From the NCBI RefSeq assembly GCF_002909485.1, contig NZ_PPXG01000004.1, positions 62,001 through 126,000 of the forward strand: 64,000 nucleotides of DNA, written 5' to 3'. A program made the translations under genes and the position numbers. Shown piece after piece: positions 47,289-59,012 of the stretch (position 1 is its first letter; every line of letters begins with the position of its first letter). The DNA is from Stutzerimonas stutzeri (GTDB lineage: Bacteria > Pseudomonadota > Gammaproteobacteria > Pseudomonadales > Pseudomonadaceae). Below the pieces are notes generated by a model, which was not told the origin of the DNA, made no database searches, and saw only the letters and a list, made by a program, of their open reading frames with translations.

Positions 47289-48581
47289 TCAAGGCTGAGC
47301 GCGCAGACGACCTAGCAGTTCCTGAGTTGGATGTCCGTCGGCCGGCCAGCCGAGACGCTGTTGAAAGCCGCGAATGGCCTTGCGGGTATTTGCGCCGATG
47401 ATGCCATCCGGAGTACCTGGATCGAAGCCTTGGGCGACCAGGCGTTGCTGCAGCTCGAGGCGCTCTGAGCGGCTAAGCGGCTGTTCGCCCCGCGGCCAGC
47501 TACCTTCTACCTGCCCCTTGCCCTGGAGATTCTCTGCCAGCAGGCCGATGGCTAATGCGTAGGCGGAGGAGTTGTTGTAGCGGAGGATGGCGCGGAAGTT
47601 GTCCATGACGAGGAATGCAGGGCCGCGGTGCCCAGCAGGTAGCAACAGACTGGCATTGGCCTCGTCGTAGCCGGTGGGCAGGCTGCGCAGGCCCAGACGG
47701 CGCCATTCGGCGATAGGCTTGCGTATTTCGGAGTCGGCCAGAGCATAGTCGAACTCCTTGGGTAGCCGTACCTCGAACCCCCAGGGCTGCCCCTGTTTCC
47801 AGCCAGACGCTTGCAGGTAGTGCGCCGCTGAAGCCAAGGCATCGGCCGAACTGTTCCAGATATCGCGTTTGCCATCACCGTCGAAATCCACGGCGTGGGT
47901 GTTATAGGTGGTCGGGATAAACTGAGTCTGGCCCATGGCGCCGGCCCAGGAACCGCGCATACGCTGGGGTGCAACGTCGCCGTGCTGCAGGATTTCCAGC
48001 GCGGCAATTAACTGACTCTTGGCAAACGCCGGTCTGCGCCCTTCGTGGGCTAGGGTGGCCAAGGATCGAATCACCGACTTGTCACCCATGATCTGGCCAA
48101 AGCTGCTCTCCAGCCCCCAGACGGCGACCAGTGTTTCGCGATCAACCCCGTAGCGCGCCTCGATCTTATCCAGTGTGGTGGCGTGTTCATTCAGCAGGCG
48201 TTGGCCGCTGCGCACACGCTGGGGTGAAATAGCGCCTTCCAGGTACTGCCACACAGGTCGAGTGAACTCGGGTTGACTGCGGTCGGCCTCGATCACTGCG
48301 GGGTCGGGCTGCACGCCGGCGAACGCACGGTCGAAGGTCTCGGCGCTGATGCCTGCAGCGAGCGCCTCGACGCGGAACTGATCGCGCCACTGGCTAAAGC
48401 TTAGATGGACGACTTCCGGGCGGACGTCGACGCTTACGCTGCCTTGACTGGCTGGGGTGGTGGCATTGCTGACCGGTGCGGACTGCGCAAGGGGTTCAGC
48501 TGCACAGGCGACTACCAGGCTCATGGCCGAGGCAGCGACCAGGGTACGCAGCAGCAGAACGGGAACGAAGGTGTGATACAT
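47289..48581 (-). CDS. lytic murein transglycosylase with peptidoglycan-binding domain
   Basis: This is a second MltB-family transglycosylase, 430 residues. After a signal (LRTLVAASAMSLVVACAAE; the VVAC could be a lipobox) the catalytic domain has Glu in WGLESSFGQIMGDK, SWAGAMGQTQFIPTTYN and DFDGDGKRDIWNSSADALAS. The C-terminus (about residues 370-428) is a PG_binding_1 repeat with LVAQGFDPGTPDGIIGANTR split over helices. This SltB-type architecture is known in P. aeruginosa. The start at 48581 gives a proper signal; the longer frame adds 14 residues without one. Confidence 0.93.
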   Translation of the reverse strand: MYHTFVPVLLLRTLVAASAMSLVVACAAEPLAQSAPVSNATTPASQGSVSVDVRPEVVHLSFSQWRDQFRVEALAAGISAETFDRAFAGVQPDPAVIEADRSQPEFTRPVWQYLEGAISPQRVRSGQRLLNEHATTLDKIEARYGVDRETLVAVWGLESSFGQIMGDKSVIRSLATLAHEGRRPAFAKSQLIAALEILQHGDVAPQRMRGSWAGAMGQTQFIPTTYNTHAVDFDGDGKRDIWNSSADALASAAHYLQASGWKQGQPWGFEVRLPKEFDYALADSEIRKPIAEWRRLGLRSLPTGYDEANASLLLPAGHRGPAFLVMDNFRAILRYNNSSAYALAIGLLAENLQGKGQVEGSWPRGEQPLSRSERLELQQRLVAQGFDPGTPDGIIGANTRKAIRGFQQRLGWPADGHPTQELLGRLRAQP

Positions 48582-48644
48582 GCACCACTCTCGAAACGTG
48601 TCGTCGGCCGCAGACATTATCACGCTTTCGGGGGCATTGGGTTT

Positions 48645-48803
48645 TCAGGCCGCCAGAAGGACCGAAGCCTCCCAGTTGGTGGACTGGGAGGCTTCGCGGC
48701 GGTAGCTGCCTTTGCCTTTTTTCGGCGTTTCCTGGCGGAGGCGGAACAGCGGTTGCGCGACCAGGTGTTTGGCCTTGTTCGGCCGTTTCTTGCGTGTGCT
48801 CAT
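48645..48803 (-). CDS. arfA: alternative ribosome-rescue factor ArfA
   Basis: ArfA recruits release factor 2 to ribosomes stalled without a stop codon and backs up tmRNA. This 52-residue frame begins MSTRKKRPNKAKHLVAQPLF and contains the family marks AQPLFRLRQE, KKGKGSYRREAS and NWEAS, with LLAA at the end. It lies in the opposite frame to any longer reading and is easily missed. AGGGA precedes the start by about ten bases. Its coding sequence holds a strong hairpin (see the separate entry), typical of arfA, which makes its own mRNA a tmRNA target. The 3' end is 63 bases from the transglycosylase gene on the same strand. Confidence 0.9.
   Translation of the reverse strand: MSTRKKRPNKAKHLVAQPLFRLRQETPKKGKGSYRREASQSTNWEASVLLAA
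48663..48696 (-). terminator. hairpin within the arfA coding sequence
   Basis: CGAAGCCTCCCAGT (48663-48676) pairs perfectly with ACTGGGAGGCTTCG (48683-48696), 14 bp with a 6-nt loop. On the minus strand it lies inside arfA, covering the codons for about E38 to S47, before the stop. In E. coli a corresponding hairpin ends the message by termination or RNase III cleavage. Confidence 0.9.
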
Positions 48804-48907
48804 TCATCTTTCCCTCGTGGTGCCCACCGTCGGGCGAGAGAATCATAGGCGTTGTACGAAAAATGTCCAGTACGGCTGGCGTATTGCGGCCGGCTTGCGA
48901 TCGCGCA

Positions 48908-49936
48908 TCACGCTCCGATACGTTTTCCGCTCAGCTGCAGACAGATATTGGCCAGTCCTATCCAGGGGTCCCCGGCGGCTTGCCCCTTGATTTGCTCGTC
49001 AATGCGTTGCGCATCCATCAGCAGCTGGCTCCAGCCGGTTGCGCTATGCCGTTGCAACGCTTTGGAAACCAGCGGTCGGCGCTTATCCCATACTGGCGGG
49101 CGGGCCTGGGCAAAGGCACGGTCCAGCGGAATGCCCTGGCCATGCTGCTGGGCAATATTGGCCAGCAGACGCAGCTCACGGGCCAGCGCCCAGAGGATCA
49201 CTGGCGCCTCCACGCCTTCGCCGCGTAGGCCATCCAGCATGTGCAGGGCATGCGCCGCCTGGCCGTGCAGCGTGGCGTCGATCAGGCCGAAGACATCGTA
49301 GCGGGCGCTGTCGGCAACGGCGGCCTGGACGGTGTCGGCGGTTACTTGCCCGGCTTCGGCCAGCAGTTTGAGTTTCTCGATTTCCTGGGCGGCAGCCAGC
49401 AAATTGCCTTCGACCCGGGCGGCAATCAGCTCGACAGCCTCCTGGTTGGCAGAAAGACCAGCCTGGGCCAGACGTTGTCGAATCCACTGCGGCAACTGTC
49501 CGGCATCCACCGGCCAGATTTGCAGGAACTGTACGTCCTTGCCTTCGATCAGGGCCTTCGCCCACTTGGTCTTCTGGCTGCTGCCGTCGAGCTTGGGCAG
49601 GCTGATCAGCAGTACGGTGTCCTCGGCGGGGCGGGCGAGGTATTCGATCAAGGCAGCCGCACCTTTGTCGCCGGGTTTGCCGTTGGGGATGCGCAACTCA
49701 AGCAGACGCTTCTCGGCGAACAGCGAGAGGCTTGCGCCCGCTTCGATCAACAGGCCCCAGTCAAATCCGGTTTCGACATGGAAAACCTGGCGCTCGCTGA
49801 AGCCCTGCGTACGGGTCGCAGCCCGAATCGCGTCGCAGGCTTCCTGGCACAACAGGTGCTCGTCGCCTGAGACCACATAGGCTGGCGCTAGCGGGCCTTG
49901 CAGATGCTTACCTAACTGGGCGGGGGACAGTTTCAT
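48908..49936 (-). CDS. holA: DNA polymerase III subunit delta HolA
   Basis: HolA (delta) opens the beta clamp in the clamp loader. The 342-residue protein has the AAA+-like N-terminal part MKLSPAQLGKHLQGPLAPAYVVSGDEHLLCQEACDAIR split as LAPAYVVSGDEHLL, then helical domains with AARVEGNLLAAAQEIEKL and the C-terminal clamp-loader collar. It follows lptE and leuS on the same strand, an order shared with P. aeruginosa. Confidence 0.95.
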   Translation of the reverse strand: MKLSPAQLGKHLQGPLAPAYVVSGDEHLLCQEACDAIRAATRTQGFSERQVFHVETGFDWGLLIEAGASLSLFAEKRLLELRIPNGKPGDKGAAALIEYLARPAEDTVLLISLPKLDGSSQKTKWAKALIEGKDVQFLQIWPVDAGQLPQWIRQRLAQAGLSANQEAVELIAARVEGNLLAAAQEIEKLKLLAEAGQVTADTVQAAVADSARYDVFGLIDATLHGQAAHALHMLDGLRGEGVEAPVILWALARELRLLANIAQQHGQGIPLDRAFAQARPPVWDKRRPLVSKALQRHSATGWSQLLMDAQRIDEQIKGQAAGDPWIGLANICLQLSGKRIGA

Positions 49937-49972
49937 AGATGCGAAAACGGGGGCTCGGGACCCCCGAACCTG

Positions 49973-50578
49973 TCACTGGATAGGCAGTTGGATAGGCGAC
50001 TGTTGCGGCTGTGCATCCTGAGCGCGACGGGCCGCTTCCACGGCTTCCGCTTCGGCGCGTGCCTTGGCTTCGGCTTCCTGCTGCAGGCGGTCGAGTTCTG
50101 AAGGGGTGATGCGCTGTATGCGCAGGGCGAGCTGCTGAAGCAGCTCTCGGCGCATTTCCTGACGCAGCTGGTCGCCTTCCTGAGAGGAGCCGATCAGATT
50201 GTTGCTGTCATGCACGTAGACTTTCTGCACTTCGATACTGTCTTCGAGCAGCAGCGTGTTTTGCGGGCCGCGGAATTCGTAGTCGAGCGTGCTGGTCAGC
50301 TCGTACTCGGCGCTGCGCGCCGAACTGGTGTAGCTGGCTGTGCGCTGGCGGGTCTGCTCGCGGGCCAGATTAAGGCTGTACTTGGCACCTGGATAAATCC
50401 GCACCCCGTTGCTCTTGAGCAGGTCTTCGAGCTGCTGCACGGTTTCGCCGTAGCTGTTGCGGGCTTGAAGATCGATCTCCTTGAGACCGAACTCCACATC
50501 GCCGGTACCGCGCAGTTGGAAGCCGCAGGCGCTCAGCAGCAGGGTCAGGCCCAGCACGACCAGATTGCGTTTGTTCAT
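49973..50578 (-). CDS. lptE: LPS-assembly lipoprotein LptE
   Basis: LptE plugs the LptD barrel that inserts lipopolysaccharide in the outer membrane. The 201-residue protein has a lipoprotein signal ending LLLSACGFQLRG, the family GFQLRG start, YTSSARSAEYELTSTLDYEF and a coiled, Ala/Glu-rich C-terminus (QQEAEAKARAEAEAVEAARR). The ATG at 50578 was preferred to a longer frame from 50662, which overlaps leuS and has no signal. It lies between leuS and holA. Confidence 0.95.
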   Translation of the reverse strand: MNKRNLVVLGLTLLLSACGFQLRGTGDVEFGLKEIDLQARNSYGETVQQLEDLLKSNGVRIYPGAKYSLNLAREQTRQRTASYTSSARSAEYELTSTLDYEFRGPQNTLLLEDSIEVQKVYVHDSNNLIGSSQEGDQLRQEMRRELLQQLALRIQRITPSELDRLQQEAEAKARAEAEAVEAARRAQDAQPQQSPIQLPIQ

Positions 50579-50621
50579 ATTGTTATCCCCTTGCAGGCCC
50601 GGCGCTGGCGCCGGGGCCGAA

Positions 50622-53378
<2,757 letters not shown>

Positions 53379-53491
53379 CTAGGGAAACCCGATTTGCCGC
53401 CGCCCTGAGGGCTCCATCCGTCGTGCGAGGCTTGGGCAAGCGAAGCTGAGCTACGCTTGATCAGGGGCGGGACGAATATGAGGTGAGTTTG

Positions 53492-53944
53492 ATGGACCGA
53501 GAGCCGCGATCTGAAGACAGCAGTCTATATGCGCGGGTACTGCAGCGATTGAGTTCGGCGCTGCAGGAGGCGGAGCGTGGCACGACCGGTGATCCCGGGG
53601 TCGCTGGTGATCTGGAGGTGCGTGGCCTGACGCCCGCGGAGTTCGAGCTGATCCGTGCCTATCTGCAGCGTGATTCCCAATGGCTTTCCGGATGGCATGC
53701 CGCGGCCGAGGAGCAAGCCCATCTGTCACGTCAGGCGTTGCGTCCCATGGTGCGCGGCAGTGGACGGCATCGCCATGGCGCACGCTGCAAACATACGTCA
53801 TTAGCGCTGCAGCAGACGCTGAGCTGCGCCTTGTGCAACACCGAGGTGGGCTGGCCCGAGGAGGCCGGACCTGCAGTTTGCCCCGCCTGCGGTTCGCAGC
53901 TGTTGCGCGCGCGGCAGCGATTGCACACCTACCCGCGCCATTGA
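53492..53944 (+). CDS. zinc-ribbon protein (YbeL/DUF1451 type)
   Basis: This 150-residue protein has an acidic helical N-terminal part and a C-terminal zinc ribbon with two CxxC pairs: SCALCNTEVGW and AVCPACGSQLL. It matches the YbeL (DUF1451) family, whose function is unknown. The ATG at 53492 lies behind GAGGTGAG; a GTG nine bases upstream is possible. It is divergent from leuS and followed after 66 bases by the YdcF-type gene. Confidence 0.88.
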   Translation: MDREPRSEDSSLYARVLQRLSSALQEAERGTTGDPGVAGDLEVRGLTPAEFELIRAYLQRDSQWLSGWHAAAEEQAHLSRQALRPMVRGSGRHRHGARCKHTSLALQQTLSCALCNTEVGWPEEAGPAVCPACGSQLLRARQRLHTYPRH

Positions 53945-54010
53945 GCGGACGCGGCAGCCGACAAATGCGCCGGTAGCGGCTAGAGTGATGGCCTTTGCCG
54001 GGGAAGTCGG

Positions 54011-54793
54011 ATGCCGATTCGTTATCTGTTCAAGCAGCTGTTGTTGCCTCCAGGCGGGCTGTTGCTGCTATTGCTGCTTGGCTGGTGGCTGCGCCGGCGT
54101 GCGCCGAAGCTGGCGGCGTTGTGTTTTGTCACCGGCTTTGGCGGTCTCTGGCTGATGAGTCTGCCGGTAGTCGTCGAATGGTCTGCGCGGCTGGTCGAGC
54201 GCGAGCCAGCGTTGAGCGAGGCGCAGTGGTCAGGGCTGGGCGAGCGAGCCAGCGCCATCGTAGTGCTCGGTGCCGGTCGGGAGCAGAGCGATCCCGCCTG
54301 GGGTGGGGACCAGCCTGGCTATATCGCGCTCGAGCGATTGCGGTATGCCGCGCGCATAGCCAAGGCATCCGACCTGCCGATCCTTACCAGCGGTGGTCTG
54401 CACTTCGGCGAGCCGCCCAGCGAAGCCATGCTTGGCGCGGAAGTCCTGCAGCGCGATCTCGATGTCACGACTCGCTGGCTCGAAGAGCGCAGCCGCACGA
54501 CGTGGGAAAATGCTGTTTTCAGCGCTGAAATGCTGCGTGCCGCCGGAATCGACCGGGTGGTGCTGGTCACGTCCGCATCGCATATGCCGCGTTCACGATG
54601 GTGCTTCGAGCAGAACGGTATCGAGGTGGTCGCCGCGCCGGTGGGGTTCATGGGCGTGCCCAATGGTCGGCCACTGAATGGCTGGCTGCCGGAGGCCAAG
54701 GCGTTCTGGCAGAACGGCATGCTGATCAACGAAATCGTTGGCATGGCGGTTTATCCGCTCGTCTACGATGGGGCAGCTGAACAACCCGAATGA
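54011..54793 (+). CDS. YdcF/ElyC family (DUF218) envelope protein
   Basis: The 260-residue protein has two N-terminal membrane segments (GGLLLLLLLGWWLRRRAPK and LCFVTGFGGLWLMSLPVVVEW) and a DUF218 domain of Rossmann-like form: AIVVLGAGREQ, ILTSGGLHFGEPPSEAML, TTWENAVFSAEML, VLVTSASHMPRS. ElyC, the best known member, affects peptidoglycan and undecaprenyl-lipid carrier levels in E. coli; a role in the envelope is plausible here and no more. The gene ends at a REP-like palindrome before lnt. Confidence 0.88.
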   Translation: MPIRYLFKQLLLPPGGLLLLLLLGWWLRRRAPKLAALCFVTGFGGLWLMSLPVVVEWSARLVEREPALSEAQWSGLGERASAIVVLGAGREQSDPAWGGDQPGYIALERLRYAARIAKASDLPILTSGGLHFGEPPSEAMLGAEVLQRDLDVTTRWLEERSRTTWENAVFSAEMLRAAGIDRVVLVTSASHMPRSRWCFEQNGIEVVAAPVGFMGVPNGRPLNGWLPEAKAFWQNGMLINEIVGMAVYPLVYDGAAEQPE

Positions 54794-54840
54794 AGGGCTT
54801 CTTGCGGTTCAGGCTCAAGCGGTCTTGGGGCGAGACGTCT

Positions 54841-54896
54841 TAGGGTGGACTTCGGCCAGCCGGCGGAGGTGCTGGTGCCGGGCTGAAGTCCATCCT
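54841..54896. repeat. REP-like inverted repeat between YdcF gene and lnt
   Basis: AGGGTGGACTTCGGCC (54842-54857) faces GGCTGAAGTCCATCCT (54881-54896); 14 of 16 positions pair. The GGTGGA/TCCACC-type arms resemble the palindrome at 29149-29174. It lies between two convergent genes. Confidence 0.5.
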
Positions 54897-54910
54897 GCGG
54901 ATTCGGCTGC

Positions 54911-56425
54911 TCAGGTCTCGGCCTTGCGCCTGACCAATGCCCAGCCGAGCAGCAGCGCACACACGGCAATCAGTGGCCATGAGCGCCAACGCAGGTAAGG
55001 CGTCAGGCCTTGCATCGGGGTCACTTCGCCGTACAGCACCGCTTGTTCGAACTGAGGAATCTGCTCGGTGATGTGCCCAAAGGGGTCAATCAACACGGTG
55101 ATGCCGTTGTTGGTCGCGCGAATCATCCAGCGACCGGCTTCCAGGGCACGCATCTGCGCCATCTGCAGGTGCTGCAGCGGTCCAATGGAGCGGCCGAACC
55201 ATGCGTCATTGCTCACCGTGAGCAGCAGGTCGCTTTGTGCGGCGAGCCCTGCGGCGAATTCCGGATAGACCACTTCATAGCAGATGTAGGGCGCTATCTT
55301 CAGCCCCTTGGCCTGCAGCAGCGGCTGACCGGAGTCGCCGCGTGCGAAGTCGGACATCGGCAGGTCGAAGAAGGCGATCAGGCCCCGTAGCAGATCCTGT
55401 AGTGGTACGTACTCGCCAAAGGGCACCAGCTTCTGCTTGAGGTAGGTGCCGGAGCCGTCGCCTGCGGTGGTGAGGCCGTTGTAATAACGAAGCTCGCCAT
55501 CGGCATTGGGCTGGCGTACCGGTACGCCAGTGATCAGCGCCGCATCGCGCTGCTCGGCGAAGCCAGCCATCATCTGCAGATAGCCTTCAGCGTGATCCTT
55601 GAGGATCGGGACCGCGGTTTCTGGCCAGACGATCAGATCCGCCGGACGGCTGCGGAACGTCATGTCGCGATACAACAGCAGCTGCATCTCGAGCTTCTTC
55701 GGGTCCCACTTCATGCTCTGCGCGACGTTGCCCTGGACCGCGACCACGCTCAGCGGCTCGCGCTTGGCAGTGGTCCAGGCATGCCCGTCGAGCAGTAGAC
55801 CTGCAATCCAGGGGGATGCCATTAACACAACGCCAACGGCCAGGCGAGGCTTGTCGGTGCGCAGCCTTGGCAATGCCACCAGCAGCGTGGCGCTCAGTGC
55901 GATGGCAAAGCTCAGCAGCCATACGCCGCCGATTGGCGCCAGTCCAGCCAGGGGGCCGTCGAGTTGGCTGTAGCCGGTGTAGAGCCAGGGAAAGCCCGTG
56001 AGTATCCACCCGCGCAGTGCGTCGAGTGCCAGCCAGAGTGCGGTGAACGCCAGCGCATCACCTAAAGCGGAATGGCGATCACGCAGCAGGCGCGCCCAGA
56101 GCCAGCCTAGCAGTGCAAAGAACAGCGCCAGACCGGCAACGAAACCCAGCGTGAGCAGCCCCGCCAGCACCGGCGAAGCGGCTCCGAAGTCGTGAATGCT
56201 GACGTAGACCCAGCTAACCCCGGAGGCGAACAGGCCAAAGCCATAGCACCAGCCCCGCTGTGCCGCCTGCTTTGGCCCGACCTTGCACAGACCGAGGTAC
56301 AGCAGGCCGACGGAAAGCAGCGCCAGCGGCCAGATGTTGAACGGGGCCAGTGACAGGGTGGTCAGGCTGCCGGCGACCACTGCCAGCAGGTTGCCAGGCC
56401 AGCCGGGGCGGGTGATCCAGTGCAT
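54911..56425 (-). CDS. lnt: apolipoprotein N-acyltransferase Lnt
   Basis: Lnt adds the third acyl chain to lipoproteins at the inner membrane. The 504-residue protein has about six membrane helices in the first 210 residues, a nitrilase-like periplasmic domain with Glu in DLIVWPETAVP, Lys in YLKQKLVPFGEYVPL and the catalytic Cys in APYICYEVVYPEF, and a last helix at the C-terminus. It lies downstream of corC-ybeY-phoH, as in P. aeruginosa and E. coli. Confidence 0.97.
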   Translation of the reverse strand: MHWITRPGWPGNLLAVVAGSLTTLSLAPFNIWPLALLSVGLLYLGLCKVGPKQAAQRGWCYGFGLFASGVSWVYVSIHDFGAASPVLAGLLTLGFVAGLALFFALLGWLWARLLRDRHSALGDALAFTALWLALDALRGWILTGFPWLYTGYSQLDGPLAGLAPIGGVWLLSFAIALSATLLVALPRLRTDKPRLAVGVVLMASPWIAGLLLDGHAWTTAKREPLSVVAVQGNVAQSMKWDPKKLEMQLLLYRDMTFRSRPADLIVWPETAVPILKDHAEGYLQMMAGFAEQRDAALITGVPVRQPNADGELRYYNGLTTAGDGSGTYLKQKLVPFGEYVPLQDLLRGLIAFFDLPMSDFARGDSGQPLLQAKGLKIAPYICYEVVYPEFAAGLAAQSDLLLTVSNDAWFGRSIGPLQHLQMAQMRALEAGRWMIRATNNGITVLIDPFGHITEQIPQFEQAVLYGEVTPMQGLTPYLRWRSWPLIAVCALLLGWALVRRKAET

Positions 56426-56541
56426 TGGGGTTCCTTGCGCGACGGGTGCGGAGGGAGGCTACGGTCAAACGATGTGCTTGGGCAAGCCAACGCTGCGCTG
56501 GCAAAACGTGCCGCGCAGACTTGCTACGCGGCACGGCATGC

Positions 56542-57390
56542 TCAGCGGTTTGGATCGGCCAGACGGGTCAGGCGCAGCATGTGCACGCGACGACTGTCGG
56601 CGTTCAATACGCGGAACCGGAAGCCTTCGATTTCGGCAACTTCGTTGCGCTTGGGCAGATGACCGAAGGTGCTCATCACCAGGCCGGCTACGGTATCGAA
56701 CTCATCATCCGGAAACGCGCTGTTGAAAAACTCGTTAAAGCTGTCGATCGGTGTCAGTGCCTTGACCAGAAAATCGCCGCTGGGCAACGGACGGATGTAG
56801 CTGTCTTCTTCGACGTCATGCTCATCCTCGATGTCGCCGACGATCTGCTCCAGCACGTCCTCGATGGTCACCAGCCCAGCCACGCCGCCATACTCGTCGA
56901 TTACGATGGCCATGTGGTTGTGGTTGGCGCGGAACTCGCGCAGCAAAACGTTGAGGCGTTTGGACTCGGGGACGAAGGTCGCCGGGCGCAGCAGATCCTT
57001 GATGTCGTAGCCGTGGTGTTCGTCCTTGAGGATCAGCGGTAGCAGATCCTTGGCCAGCAGCACGCCGATCACCTCATCGAGGCTTTCGCCGACAACGGGA
57101 TAGCGCGAGTGCGCCGCAGAGATGATCGCTGGCAGAAACTCGCGCGGCGACTGATCGGCCTTGATGCTGATCACCTGAGAGCGGGGCACCATGATGTCGC
57201 GGACCTGCAGGTCCGCGACCTGGATGGCGCCTTCGACGATGGCCAGCGCTTCGCTATCGAGCAACTTGTTCTGGTGGGCTTCGCGCAGGATTTCCAGCAG
57301 CTCCTGGCGATTCTTGGGTTCATGGGCAAAAGCCTGGGTGATTTTTTCCAGCCAGGTCTTATGCCCGCTGATCGATCGATCTTCGCTCAT
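56542..57390 (-). CDS. corC: CorC/YbeX CBS-domain transporter-associated protein
   Basis: This 282-residue cytoplasmic protein has a pair of CBS domains (about residues 70-190: VRDIMVPRSQVISIKADQ, SRYPVVGESLDEVIGVLLAK, MAIVIDEYGGVAGLVTIEDV) and a CorC_HlyC C-terminal domain (about 200-280). It is called CorC for magnesium/cobalt efflux, but YbeX in E. coli is also linked to ribosome and rRNA handling. Its place next to ybeY-phoH supports the latter. Ten bases separate it from ybeY. Confidence 0.94.
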   Translation of the reverse strand: MSEDRSISGHKTWLEKITQAFAHEPKNRQELLEILREAHQNKLLDSEALAIVEGAIQVADLQVRDIMVPRSQVISIKADQSPREFLPAIISAAHSRYPVVGESLDEVIGVLLAKDLLPLILKDEHHGYDIKDLLRPATFVPESKRLNVLLREFRANHNHMAIVIDEYGGVAGLVTIEDVLEQIVGDIEDEHDVEEDSYIRPLPSGDFLVKALTPIDSFNEFFNSAFPDDEFDTVAGLVMSTFGHLPKRNEVAEIEGFRFRVLNADSRRVHMLRLTRLADPNR

Positions 57391-57399
57391 GTTTTTGAC

Positions 57400-57882
57400 T
57401 CAAGAGTCCTTGCAAGTGCCCGTGATGGGCGATTCTTCGGCATAAGGGTCGGGATGACCCAATTCGGCCAGCAGTTGCCGCTCCAGTTCTTCCATTTCCT
57501 CGGCTTCGGCGTCGTCGATGTGATCGTAGCCGAGTAGGTGCAGGCAGCCATGGATGACCAGATGCGCCCAGTGCGCTGCCAGGGTTTTACCTTGCTCCCC
57601 GGCCTCGCGCTCGACCACTGGCACGCAGATGACCAGATCGCCGAGCAGCGGAATATCGAGCAATTCGTCTGGGACATCTGCCGGGAACGACAGCACATTG
57701 GTCGCGTAATCCTTGTGTCGCCAAGTACGGTTCAGCTCGCGACCCTCGGCCTCGTCAACCAGGCGGATGGTCAGCTCCGAGTCGCCACTGCGCTGCCGCA
57801 GTGCCAGTTCGCACCAGCGCTGCAGGTCGGCAAGCGCAGGTGCTGCACCGCTGCTGGCGCACTGTAGGTCGAGTTCAATCAC
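57400..57882 (-). CDS. ybeY: endoribonuclease YbeY
   Basis: YbeY is a metal-dependent endonuclease involved in 16S rRNA 3' processing and late ribosome quality control. The 160-residue protein has the zinc motif [15 protein letters not shown] (H-x3-H-x5-H) and the conserved [17 protein letters not shown]. The start is GTG at 57882 (read as Met, V-I-E-L-D-L), overlapping the phoH stop by 8 bases; there is no family-like ATG nearby. It lies between phoH and corC. Confidence 0.95.
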   Translation of the reverse strand: MIELDLQCASSGAAPALADLQRWCELALRQRSGDSELTIRLVDEAEGRELNRTWRHKDYATNVLSFPADVPDELLDIPLLGDLVICVPVVEREAGEQGKTLAAHWAHLVIHGCLHLLGYDHIDDAEAEEMEELERQLLAELGHPDPYAEESPITGTCKDS

Positions 57883-58882
57883 CGGCGGTGTCCTGCGCCG
57901 CACGCTTGCCGGTCGGGAGCTGGCGATCTTCGAAGGACTCGTACGCCTCGACGATACGCTGCACCAACGGATGACGAACCACGTCCTTGGGCTTGAAATG
58001 GGTAAAGCTGATGCCGTTGACGTCCTTGAGCACCTCGATGACATGCGCCAGCCCGCTCTTGGTGCCGCGCGGCAGGTCTACCTGGGTGATGTCGCCGGTA
58101 ATCACGGCGGTGGAGCCGAAACCGATCCGTGTCAGGAACATTTTCATCTGTTCCTGGGTGGTGTTCTGGCTCTCATCGAGAATGATGAAACTGTTGTTCA
58201 GCGTTCGGCCACGCATGTAGGCCAGCGGTGCGATCTCGATGACCTGCTTCTCGATCAGTCGGGCGACGTACTCGAAGCCGAGCATTTCATAAAGCGCGTC
58301 GTAGAGCGGGCGTAGATAAGGGTCGATTTTCTGGGCCAGGTCGCCGGGCAGGAAACCGAGCTTTTCACCGGCCTCGACCGCAGGGCGCACGAGCAGAATG
58401 CGGCGCACCTGCTCACGCTCCAGCGCATCAACGGCGCAGGCCACTGCCAGGTAAGTCTTGCCGGTACCGGCCGGGCCGACTCCGAAGTTGATGTCGTTGT
58501 CGAGAATGGCTTTGACGTAGCGCTGCTGATTTGCGCCGCGTGGGCGAATCATGCCTTTCTTCGTACGTAGGACAGCGCCCTGGTGGGCGTTCGGGTTGGC
58601 CAGTTCTTCCATCCCGGATTCCTGCAGGTACAGATGCACCATGTCCGGGGACAGCTCGGTGTTCTTGGTTTCCCGGTAAAGCCGGCGTAGCAGCTGTTCG
58701 GCGGACTTGGCCGCGTCGCTCGGGCCTATCAGCTCGAACTGGTTGCCGCGGTTGCGGATTTCCAGTTCCAGGCGCTGTTCGATCAGGCGCAGATGCTCAT
58801 CGAATTGGCCGCAGAGGTTGGCGAAGCGATTGGCTTCAAAGGGTTCGAGGGTGAAGCGATGAGGTTCTATGGGTGCGTTCAA
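57875..58882 (-). CDS. ybeZ: PhoH-like ATPase YbeZ
   Basis: This 335-residue protein is the PhoH/YbeZ type P-loop ATPase, whose exact role is unsettled but is tied to YbeY and RNA metabolism. Walker A is [14 protein letters not shown] and the Walker B-like region is [16 protein letters not shown]. An N-terminal KH-like domain (about residues 10-75) precedes. The stop overlaps ybeY. It is upstream of ybeY-corC-lnt on the same strand. Confidence 0.96.
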   Translation of the reverse strand: MNAPIEPHRFTLEPFEANRFANLCGQFDEHLRLIEQRLELEIRNRGNQFELIGPSDAAKSAEQLLRRLYRETKNTELSPDMVHLYLQESGMEELANPNAHQGAVLRTKKGMIRPRGANQQRYVKAILDNDINFGVGPAGTGKTYLAVACAVDALEREQVRRILLVRPAVEAGEKLGFLPGDLAQKIDPYLRPLYDALYEMLGFEYVARLIEKQVIEIAPLAYMRGRTLNNSFIILDESQNTTQEQMKMFLTRIGFGSTAVITGDITQVDLPRGTKSGLAHVIEVLKDVNGISFTHFKPKDVVRHPLVQRIVEAYESFEDRQLPTGKRAAQDTAGD

Positions 58883-59012
58883 GGGCTTTTATATATGGCC
58901 GTGGTCGGCGAAGTGATGGGGGAAGAATAGCGCCGCGGGCGCAAAGCGGAAAGCGCAGTCGCGTAGCTGGTCGCGGCTCCAATGTAATCACATGGGGCCG
59001 CGATCGCGATTC

